Positions 1 to 6,991 of a stretch of 43,683 nucleotides of DNA are shown here, piece after piece. The notes beneath the pieces were generated by a model. The model saw only the letters and a list, made by a program, of their open reading frames with translations, had not been told where the DNA came from and did not search any database. The stretch is from Candidatus Poribacteria bacterium (GTDB lineage: Bacteria > Poribacteria > WGA-4E > WGA-3G). The first letter of the stretch is position 1. Every line of letters starts with the position of its first letter. The translations under genes were made by a program, and so were the position numbers. The DNA lies in contig JAJDWI010000052.1 of the NCBI GenBank assembly GCA_022825665.1, positions 1 through 43,683 of the forward strand. The letters run 5' to 3'.

Positions 1-101
1 AACGGAATATATACCCACTAACTCCCAATCTGGGTTCAGATAACAGATATGTCAAAGGTTGCTTTGCTCGCTTCGGTTTACAGGACTGTATGTGAGGATG
101 C

Positions 102-191
102 GGGCGAGGAGACCTCGCCCCTACGGAATGTCCGAGGCGCAATGAATTGCGCGACTACAAACGCATCTCGTCCTTAAATTGACGCTTATGG
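102..191. repeat. Intergenic palindrome cluster, left copy
   Basis: Two adjacent palindromes. GGGCGAGG (102-109) pairs with CCTCGCCC (113-120), and GCGCAAT/ATTGCGC (138-153) forms a second hairpin. The 61 bases at 131-191 are identical to 21046-21106, so this is a dispersed repeat. A GTGCAGTT/AACCGCAC pair follows at about 192-214 and resembles other copies near 2450 and 21140. No coding potential is seen. Function unknown; REP-like extragenic palindromes are the nearest description. Confidence 0.8.
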
Positions 192-232
192 GTGCAGTTA
201 TAAAACCGCACCTACCAGTGATTGTCTTGTAG

Positions 233-1579
233 TTATATCCACGACGATTTCAGTTCATGCACTTTCAACGAGGCAAGGGTAGCTGCACCACCTTCGGCAT
301 AAATCCCTATATCCGCGTTTTCCAAGTCTGGCACGAAATAGGATGTCATTGAGAGTGCTCCTGCGTTGCCGAATGCCTCAATAGAGATGCGATCAACTAA
401 AATCTGTAATTGGATTTTTCCATCTTGTGGAGTAAGAGGTCCACTCCTTTCAAGGAAGGACAACTGCTTTTCAGCCACATCGTAACGGACATCTTGACCA
501 CGAATATTGAAGCCAACAGCGGTAGCATCGTTGAGTTCTATCTCTGCTCGGATATCAAATAGTTCACCTGTTAATCCTGCAAGTAGGTTTTCTTCAGGAT
601 TAAGCGTTATGTTGCTCCAAGCGTGCGTATAATAGTGGATATTTGCTATTTCAGCAACCGGTTCACGGTACAGACGGATACCTTCATCTGTGGTTTGAAG
701 TGTCAACACACAAGGGAAACTCATCTGCTGATTAAAGGGCATCTCAGGAGGGTTACTACCATTCATCCACGCAATTTGAATACGACGACCGTCAGATTCT
801 GGTACATCACTCCATGTTTGTGCAGCATAGAAGTTTTTACCGTAGTCTGCCCGTTGTGATTCGCCATCTTGGATGAAATTAGTACCATCAAAGTCACCAA
901 CATAATATTTGCCGCCAGCACCCCAAAACACCCATTTGGTATTCTCTGGGTCGCCATCAACAGGAAGTTCAAAGAGATCTGGACATTCCCCATCTGGTAT
1001 CTTAATATCAGAGAGTCGTTCCCATTCCTTTAGGTTTGTTGAACTGAAAAAGGTAAAATCATTTCCATCAAGGAAAAGAGTCATCACCCATTTTTGTGTA
1101 GGTTCGTGCCATATCACCTTCGGGTCACGGTTGCTCGCAACGATATGTTCAATGACTGGATTACCTTCGTATTTGGTCCAACTTCGCCCGCGGTCATTGC
1201 TATATGCGATGCTCTGTGTAAACGGCACCTTCTCAGGTGCGTGGCTACCGGCAGAAGTATAGAAAACCACGAGGACAGCCTCGTCACTTGTCTGGAAACC
1301 TGCGGTATTGTTCCAGTCCACGACCCCAGAACCGGAGAAAATAGTTCCGAGTTCATCTGGATGAATTGCATGCGGTAGTTGTTTCCAGTGAACAAGGTCT
1401 GGACTAACAGCATGTCCCCAAGTCATATTACCCCAGTTGATACCGAAAGGGTTGTGTTGAAAGAAGAGATGGTATTCTCCTTTGTAATATATTAGTCCAT
1501 TTGGGTCGTTTGTCCAGTTAGTTTTTGGTGTAAAGTGATACTGTGGACGATATGTTTCCTTGTAAGCAGTTTGAATCAT
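233..1579 (-). CDS. Glycoside hydrolase family 32 (sucrose/fructan hydrolase)
   Basis: A retaining beta-fructosidase of the invertase/levanase/sucrose-6-phosphate hydrolase group, about 448 residues. All three GH32 signatures are visible: WTNDPNG near residue 25 (Asp nucleophile), SNRDPK (transition-state Asp), and GECPDLFEL (Glu acid/base). The N-terminal five-bladed propeller is followed by a shorter C-terminal beta-sandwich ending near HELKSSWI. There is no signal peptide, so it probably acts on imported sucrose or short fructans in the cytoplasm. I start it at the ATG at 1579 because AAGGA lies a suitable distance upstream; an in-frame TTG at 1585 is the alternative. No transporter or fructokinase gene is adjacent. 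The exact substrate (sucrose, sucrose-6-phosphate, levan, inulin) cannot be decided from sequence. Confidence 0.93.
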   Translation of the reverse strand: MIQTAYKETYRPQYHFTPKTNWTNDPNGLIYYKGEYHLFFQHNPFGINWGNMTWGHAVSPDLVHWKQLPHAIHPDELGTIFSGSGVVDWNNTAGFQTSDEAVLVVFYTSAGSHAPEKVPFTQSIAYSNDRGRSWTKYEGNPVIEHIVASNRDPKVIWHEPTQKWVMTLFLDGNDFTFFSSTNLKEWERLSDIKIPDGECPDLFELPVDGDPENTKWVFWGAGGKYYVGDFDGTNFIQDGESQRADYGKNFYAAQTWSDVPESDGRRIQIAWMNGSNPPEMPFNQQMSFPCVLTLQTTDEGIRLYREPVAEIANIHYYTHAWSNITLNPEENLLAGLTGELFDIRAEIELNDATAVGFNIRGQDVRYDVAEKQLSFLERSGPLTPQDGKIQLQILVDRISIEAFGNAGALSMTSYFVPDLENADIGIYAEGGAATLASLKVHELKSSWI

Positions 1580-1776
1580 AATCAAATCCTTTTCGTTTGA
1601 AGATTACAGAAAGATAACTTGGTTTACTCTTTGAATGTTGTGAATTATCCTATTCATAAACATCTATTTTGTCAAGTTGCATTCTTATACCAATTCTATA
1701 AATGATTTTCCATTTGGATTGATATGTAATAGACGTAATGAATTCCGCGACTACGAACCAGATATTTCTTAAAGGG

Positions 1777-1900
1777 ATGTTATACCATTTCTATAAATTA
1801 TTGTCTCATTTACGGTTATTATGGTTGTAATCCTTCAGGACACAAACTAAAAGTTTGTGCTACAAAAGAGAGACATTATATGTTAAAAATGGTATAACAT
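1777..1900. repeat. 124-bp inverted-repeat element (MITE-like)
   Basis: The 31 bases at 1777-1807 and 1870-1900 are imperfect inverted repeats that share the outer 14 bases ATGTTATACCATTT exactly. Inside is a small palindrome, CACAAACT/AGTTTGTG, near 1840-1860. A half-copy of the terminal sequence (TATACCA, TCTATAAAT) lies near 1688. There is no ORF. This fits a miniature transposable element or a structured intergenic repeat; no target-site duplication was established. The stretch 1901-2035 holds further short palindromes such as GGACGGGG/CCCCATCC near 1948. Confidence 0.6.
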
Positions 1901-2035
1901 AGATGAGCTAACCTTTCATCTATGATGTGCAAATACCTTCAATACGGACGGGGAAACCCCATCCCTACGATCGGAATGGGTTGAATACGGACGGGAAACC
2001 CCACTCTAGGAGTTATGTGCAATGTTTGTGTTTTT

Positions 2036-2357
2036 GTCGTAAATACATCGGTTTTTGCTCCTTCTAAAAACGTACACAAAAAGGCTGTTTTTCGTTTCTG
2101 TGTACGTTTCGAAATTTGGGGTTATGCCAGTCTGGAACTGGGTTTATAGGTGTGTACGATACTTTTTGAAATTTTCTGTTTGGTACGTTTTTATTTGCTT
2201 GGTTATAGTCGGTTTTTTGTCTGGATATTTCTGTGGATTTTGTTGATATTATGGGTTGTGGGCGTGTTTTGTTTTTCATAGTGGTAGTATTATAACTGGT
2301 GTCGGATGGGAATGGAAGGGTTTGGGAAGTTTGGAACAATATGTTTCATGTATGTTT
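2036..2357. repeat. Structured dispersed repeat, copy 1
   Basis: About 320 bp that align along their whole length with 37629-37963. Landmarks in the same order in both copies are GTAAATACATCGG, a large hairpin, GTTATGCCAGTCTG followed by ACTGGGTTTATAGG, CATAGTGGT, and AACAATATGTTTCATG. The large hairpin here has an 11-bp perfect stem, 2068-2078 with 2099-2109 (core GTACACA/TGTGTAC). CCAGT/ACTGG forms a second small hairpin. GTAC recurs near 2154 and 2183. A TTG-initiated minus-strand ORF of 91 codons spans 2064-2339 and has a counterpart in copy 2; whether it is translated is unclear. Confidence 0.7.
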
Positions 2358-2408
2358 CAGGAATGTTACGGAATTACTTCCATTTGCATGACCTTCAGAA
2401 TACATAAT

Positions 2409-2533
2409 TTAACGTGAGTTCGGGAAAACGAATTTTGGCGTGCTGTGCGGTTAGGAAACCGCACCTACCGTTGTTATTAAGGTAATATTTGGAAAAAGAG
2501 CATATCATTTTTTTTATACCGGACTCACGTTAA
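2409..2533. repeat. 125-bp element with 15-bp terminal inverted repeats
   Basis: TTAACGTGAGTTCGG at 2409-2423 and its inverse at 2519-2533 match at 14 of 15 positions. The interior holds a perfect hairpin, GTGCGGTT/AACCGCAC, near 2453-2472 and no ORF. Nearly the same terminal sequence, AACGTGAGTTCG, bounds a different element at 43230-43504. Probably a non-autonomous mobile element. Confidence 0.6.
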
Positions 2534-2590
2534 TTTACGTATGATTAGCCAACAAAGATGCATTTTAATTTCTCCATATTGAAAAATTAG

Positions 2591-2623
2591 GCAACCGTTT
2601 TGCCTGTTACCCGCGTCACTATA
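2591..2623 (+). promoter_or_regulatory. ECF-type promoter of the selN operon
   Basis: GCAACC at 2591-2596 is followed by 17 bases and then CGTC at 2614-2617 within GCGTCACTATA. This is the -35/-10 architecture typical of ECF sigma factors (AAC motif, 16-17 spacer, CGTC). The same arrangement precedes the four ECF-fusion genes downstream. Transcription would begin roughly 110 bases upstream of the selN-like start. Confidence 0.8.
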
Positions 2624-2739
2624 TATCAATTTACTGAAGTTTGGTTAATTTCTGTCAGTCTATTTTGGTTTCATCTATCCAAACTATAACAAAACACTCT
2701 AAAATATAGCCAAAATATAAAACCAATAAGGAGATAAAA

Positions 2740-4392
2740 ATGAAAATATTATACACAAGTTTGCTCATCCTGATGGTAATAAGTGGACAATTGTATGCTG
2801 AAGAGCATTCGGCAGCAAACAACAAAATTACACTAAAACTTGACGATTCTTTGGAGGTGTCAGTTAAAGGTAATATTGCGCCGATAGGGGGTGTCGTGTC
2901 CAATAACTTTAAAGATTGGGATTCCTTGACAAATTTACGGGTTGCAGAACCTGAGAAGAAACATTCCGCATCGGTTTTCGAATCTTTTCTGCCTAACAAA
3001 CCAGTTGCCATTGGTGAACTTTGGATAGTAAATAAGACAGGTGTACTCACCCTACTAAAGCAGCTGCATCCGAATCCAAGTCTGTTTTTACACATCAATG
3101 CAGGTGATTCTCTCGGTTTATGGGCATGTCTGCGGGCATATAATGATAGATACGCAGACATCGTGTTTCGTATCCATGCCGAATTTGTTCTGAAAGATGG
3201 TTGGTTCACGCCTTCACAGTTTACTGGTCATCTGGTTGTTGACCGAATTCATGAGAAAGTTGCTTTTTTTGAGATGTATGTCCCTGAAGGAACGGTAAAC
3301 TTTGATGTCAACAGAAGATCCCATGGCATGCGTATAGCAGGAGCGGGTTATTGCTCACAAATGGAACTCAGAACAGGAGCGAAAGATTTCTTGAAAGACA
3401 TTAAGTTTTCAGAATCCATAACACAAAAAGCAGCTGAACGTGCTTTGATTCTACGTTTCTACAGATCGCAGCAAATTAATTGGGTGTCTCCTGACCAAGT
3501 ATTGGAAATGTCAAAAGCACAGCAGAAACCGATTCATGCTATCTCAATAGATGGACCGTTGATTGATGAGTCGTGCTGAGGAAGTGGCAAAAGCCTGAGG
3601 ACAGGTGTCCTCTCCGATGAAAAAAATATCGATTTCTTGAATGAGAACTTTATCAATACGTGGGTATCAAATGTTGAATTAGAACGCACACCGAATAAGA
3701 AACAATTAATTACTCTCAGACGTCAACAGGGATTCAAACCCTTTGATAAAATGCACCCGTTGTCACAAGCGATCATGAAAGGGTGGAAGGAAGGTTCACC
3801 AGCAGATTCTTTGGTATTCTCTCCTGAACTTGAACTGTTAGGCAGATTACCTGTAAATGAACGCAGTGCCCCTTATAACGGTGCCAAAGGTTACCTTTTA
3901 TTCCTCAAGAATGCTATAGATGGAAAAATGCCCGGATTGAATGAAGATATCCTGGAACCTACCAAAACCGATTGGAATACGCTCGTTGAATCTGGTGCTA
4001 TTGTAGATAGCGGATTAAACGTTGTTCTCACCAATGGGAAGTCGGAACAAGAGGTACTCAGCATTTTTCGTACCCAAGACTATACTATCATCGAAATTGA
4101 TGTGACTACTTATAAAGACGGTGGCATGTTATCTATTGAGATATGGGTTGGGGATGCTGAATTAGCGGGTTCGTTTGATCTGTTTGCTTCTAACGTGGAA
4201 CTTACGCCTGAAAACGCGTTGGCATCTGCAAAGGATATTCTTCCCGATGAAAGGAAAACAATCAACTATCGCTTTGACAAAGGACACGTCTTTAAGTTAG
4301 GAGCAATTGGGAATTCCAGCGAGAAGGTGAAAATCAACGGATTTCTCGCTAATATCTCTGTTAAACCTACGCCAGAAGCAAAGGATGAGTAG
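2740..4392 (+). CDS. Selenoprotein N (SELENON)-like secreted selenoprotein
   Basis: A 550-residue reading frame interrupted only by TGA at 3577-3579, which I read as selenocysteine 280. Residues 1-20 are a signal peptide (cleavage near LYA/EE), so the protein is exported. It matches animal SELENON along its length: FRIHAEF (143-149), QFTGHL (160-165), a VP...N-D strand (181-189), QMEL (207-210), the redox motif SCUGSGKSLR (278-287), then LNENFINTW (300-308). Human SELENON has SCUGSG..LR and LNESFISTW there, recalled from memory. A bacterial SECIS hairpin follows the UGA. Residues about 427-545 form an extra domain homologous to the C-terminus of the next gene's product. AAGGAG precedes the start. 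The likely role is a thioredoxin-fold reductase or redox sensor in the periplasm. TGA is a normal stop for miaA and mnmA here, so general recoding is excluded. Confidence 0.9.
3577..3615 (+). promoter_or_regulatory. Sec UGA codon with bacterial SECIS hairpin
   Basis: UGA at 3577-3579 is followed by a perfect 6-bp stem, GAGGAC (3597-3602) with GTCCTC (3607-3612), closed by an AGGT tetraloop (3603-3606). The loop begins 23 bases after the UGA and has G at its second position. This agrees with the known bacterial SECIS rules: loop about 16-37 bases downstream, small apical loop, G among its first two bases. A mini-hairpin GGC-AAAA-GCC lies between. The element should recruit SelB. Confidence 0.87.
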
Positions 4393-4488
4393 TTTGTAGT
4401 TGGTATTATGGAGTTAAGTGGATCTAACACCGACTATGAACTATTCATTGAGATGATATAACAATAACGATACTCCTTGAGGTATCAG

Positions 4489-5814
4489 ATGAAAAACGAC
4501 GATGTTGAATTAATTCATAATGTTCTTGATGGTGACCAGAACGCTTTTGCGGAATTGGTGCGAAAATACCAGAAACCTATTCATGCGCTCGCGTGGCGGA
4601 AAGTAGGTGATTTCCATATTGCAGAAGAGATTACACAGGATACTTTTCTGAAAGTCTATCAGAAACTGGCAACTTTGGAAGATCCGCGTCGCTTCTCTGG
4701 ATGGCTTTATAGAATTGCTGCACGTCAATGCAATGCATGGCTCAGGAAAAAGCGGATGCAGATGCAATCACTTGATGATATTGATAATAACCTGTTAGAA
4801 AAAATGATCTATTCCAATTATATGACTGAAGAGAAGCAGAAAGAATCTGTAACAGCACAACGTGATGTCGTGCATAAATTGCTTGCACGGCTGCAGGAAA
4901 GTGAACGTACCGTCATGACACTCCATTACTTCGGGGAAATGACATGTGAAGAAATTAGTCGATTTTTGGGTGTATCAGCAAGCACTGTAAAAAGTCGTCT
5001 TCGTCGCGCACGATTGCGTCTAAAGAGAGCAGAACCGATAATCCAAGAAGCATTAGAGGGTTTCCATATTCAATCAAATCTTATTGAGAATATCATGCGA
5101 GAGATTCCTCATATCAAACCCGATTCACCCACTGATGGAAAACCTTTTATGCCATGGACGATCACTATTTCAACTGTTGTTCTCGTGATGATGATGTTAG
5201 AAATAGGCAATCAATTTCTTTCTCGTTTTCAACAACCTTACAACTTTAATGCAAAATCAGAGATGTCTGTGGAGATAATTGACGCACCTATTGTTCTAGA
5301 TATTACATCAAAACCGAATTCCCGTACTCAACAGGGCAGATCCCTGACCCCAAGTCAAGGAAACGGATTTGACCTTAACGCTGTACAATCGGAAAATGTC
5401 CCCAGATTCCTTTCCGCACAAGCGAAGAAAGTTGTCCTCAACGATGTAGAAACTTCACAAAATATTTTGAGTATTTTCCGCACTCCGACTGTTGGTTATC
5501 AAGATTATACTGTGGTTGAGATTGATGCAACAGCATTTAGTGAAGGGGGTTTACTCACGGTTGATATTCGGGTGGGAAGTGCTGAGGCATCTGGGGCATT
5601 CGTTCTGTTTGCAAACGATTCCGATCTACCCATCGGAGATGTTCCTAAGACGATACTTACCGCAGCGTCCGGAATCCCACGCGGTAAAATAGGGAGAATA
5701 ACACATCGTTTTGAACAAGGGGAAACCTTCTTGTTAGGAGCAACTGGTAAAGCGTTTAGTGGAAATGGGAAAGCCAATTCTTTTCTCGCGAGTATTTCTA
5801 TAGATCCTAAATAA
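4489..5814 (+). CDS. Membrane-anchored ECF sigma factor with C-terminal sensor-like domain
   Basis: A 441-residue protein. Sigma region 2 spans about 20-90 (AELVRKYQKP, ITQDTFLKVYQKL, FSGWLYRIA) and region 4 about 125-180 (RTVMTLHYFGEMTCEEIS, SASTVKSRLRRAR). A linker (about 181-219) leads to one hydrophobic segment, 221-244. The remaining roughly 195 residues would be periplasmic. Residues about 325-440 are homologous to the C-terminus of the SelN-like protein just upstream (LSIFRTP, YTVVEID, GGLLTVDIRVG, FLASISI). The start is the ATG at 4489 with GAGG upstream; all four paralogues also begin MKN. It has no ECF promoter of its own, so it is probably cotranscribed with selN. No separate anti-sigma gene is adjacent; the fused domain may take that role. 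Confidence 0.88.
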   Translation: MKNDDVELIHNVLDGDQNAFAELVRKYQKPIHALAWRKVGDFHIAEEITQDTFLKVYQKLATLEDPRRFSGWLYRIAARQCNAWLRKKRMQMQSLDDIDNNLLEKMIYSNYMTEEKQKESVTAQRDVVHKLLARLQESERTVMTLHYFGEMTCEEISRFLGVSASTVKSRLRRARLRLKRAEPIIQEALEGFHIQSNLIENIMREIPHIKPDSPTDGKPFMPWTITISTVVLVMMMLEIGNQFLSRFQQPYNFNAKSEMSVEIIDAPIVLDITSKPNSRTQQGRSLTPSQGNGFDLNAVQSENVPRFLSAQAKKVVLNDVETSQNILSIFRTPTVGYQDYTVVEIDATAFSEGGLLTVDIRVGSAEASGAFVLFANDSDLPIGDVPKTILTAASGIPRGKIGRITHRFEQGETFLLGATGKAFSGNGKANSFLASISIDPK

Positions 5815-5861
5815 AATACAAAGAACGAAAATTAAACTACAATCACGAAAAAGGACTAAAA

Positions 5862-6884
5862 ATGAAAATCATGAAATTTGTCTCTTATGCATTCCTCATA
5901 TCTGTTGCAGTATTCTCGGTGAATGTTTCTGCCAAAGATTTACCTAACGGTGCTATAGCAAAAATTAATATCGACGATGGACCTGTTAATGCTATCGCAT
6001 ATTCTCGAACCGCAAATCAACTCGCTGTGGCAGCTGGAGAAAATATATACATCCATGATGCAAGCACATATAAAGAGTTAAGGAAGTTAAGCGGACATAC
6101 CGATTCGGTATCAGCACTTGCCTATTCTCCTAATGGTAAACTTCTCGTAAGTGGTGGTTTAGACAAGACAGTGCGGTTGTGGGAGACAGAGACCGGAATA
6201 CTCAGACGCACCCGAGAAGAGCACACAGCACCTGTTAATACTGTTGCATTCTCTCGTAACGGTAAAAAGTTTTGGAGTGGAAGCAGCAAAGACAACACAA
6301 TTCGATCTTGGTACCCACGTGATGGTGGTCGGATGAGTTCTCAAATTTCCTCAAGTACAGATGTTACATTCATAACAATCGCATCTTCAAACAAGGGAGA
6401 AACCGTGGCAAAGGTGTATAATACTATGCCGATTAAATGTATTATTAAGATTAGTGGGAATTATTGGCGTGTTGTAAGTGGACATACCGATTCGGTAAAC
6501 GTATTAACCCTTTACCAAGGTGGAAAATCTTTCGCTACCGGAAGCATGGACAAAACAATCCAGTTATGGCATATAGCAGACAGAAACAAACCTCTTTATA
6601 CTTTTATAGGACATACAGATGCTATCACCGCTATGGATTTCTCTATAAATGGTAAACTTCTTGCAAGCGGGAGTTCCGATAAAACGGTTCGTTTATGGGA
6701 TATTACAAATGGAAAGCATCTGCATACGTTTACAGGACATACAGGTGAGATTGGTGCAGTAACTTTTCTGGGAGATAAGGCACTTGTAGATACTGCCTTT
6801 GCTAAAGACAAAGGTCTTGCCAGCGGATGTTCAGATGGCACAGTTATCTTATGGGATATTGAAAAAATCATCTCAACGAACTAA
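5862..6884 (+). CDS. Secreted WD40-repeat beta-propeller protein
   Basis: A 340-residue protein with a signal peptide (about 1-24, ending VSA). At least six WD40 blades are recognisable from GH...WD spacing, for example GHTDSVSALAYSPNG, SGSSDKTVRLWDI and SDGTVILWDI. A degenerate stretch around residues 155-195 probably supplies the seventh blade. It lies 47 bases after the ECF gene with AAGGA before the ATG, so it is likely the third gene of the selN-ECF operon. Its role is probably protein binding in the periplasm. The next gene encodes an ECF fused to similar repeats, so this separate propeller may be a partner of, or a split version of, that architecture. Ligand unknown. Confidence 0.85.
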   Translation: MKIMKFVSYAFLISVAVFSVNVSAKDLPNGAIAKINIDDGPVNAIAYSRTANQLAVAAGENIYIHDASTYKELRKLSGHTDSVSALAYSPNGKLLVSGGLDKTVRLWETETGILRRTREEHTAPVNTVAFSRNGKKFWSGSSKDNTIRSWYPRDGGRMSSQISSSTDVTFITIASSNKGETVAKVYNTMPIKCIIKISGNYWRVVSGHTDSVNVLTLYQGGKSFATGSMDKTIQLWHIADRNKPLYTFIGHTDAITAMDFSINGKLLASGSSDKTVRLWDITNGKHLHTFTGHTGEIGAVTFLGDKALVDTAFAKDKGLASGCSDGTVILWDIEKIISTN

Positions 6885-6914
6885 TTTCCACGAATTGCAC
6901 TTTTTTGTAAGAAA

Positions 6915-6947
6915 TGCACCCGTATTATCGTTTCACGCGTCACTATA
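6915..6947 (+). promoter_or_regulatory. ECF-type promoter of the ECF-WD40 gene
   Basis: TGCACC at 6915-6920, 17 bases, then CGTC at 6938-6941 within GCGTCACTATA. The -10 block is identical to that of the selN operon, while the -35 has a shifted A/C relative to GCAACC. It sits 45 bases upstream of the ATG at 6992. Confidence 0.75.
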
Positions 6948-6991
6948 TGTGAAAATGAATCGTAATGATTATTCCTTTGTGGAGTCTACCG

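Noticed and set aside
2064-2339. Minus-strand 91-codon ORF as a confident gene
   Set aside because: It starts with TTG, has low-complexity composition, spans a perfect hairpin, and differs from its copy-2 counterpart without obvious third-position bias. Kept only as a possibility within the repeat.
3577-3579. TGA as a nonsense mutation or frameshift splitting a pseudogene
   Set aside because: The frame is continuous on both sides, the flanking protein matches SELENON through the TGA position, and a rule-conforming SECIS follows.
3577-3579. TGA read as Trp by an alternative genetic code
   Set aside because: TGA serves as the normal stop of miaA, mnmA and the 42706 gene, and Trp is encoded by TGG throughout.
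4477-4488. Upstream TTG/GTG or non-ATG starts for the ECF genes (4477, 6965, 13355)
   Set aside because: All five paralogues align at an ATG opening MKN with a GGAG-like site 6-8 bases upstream.
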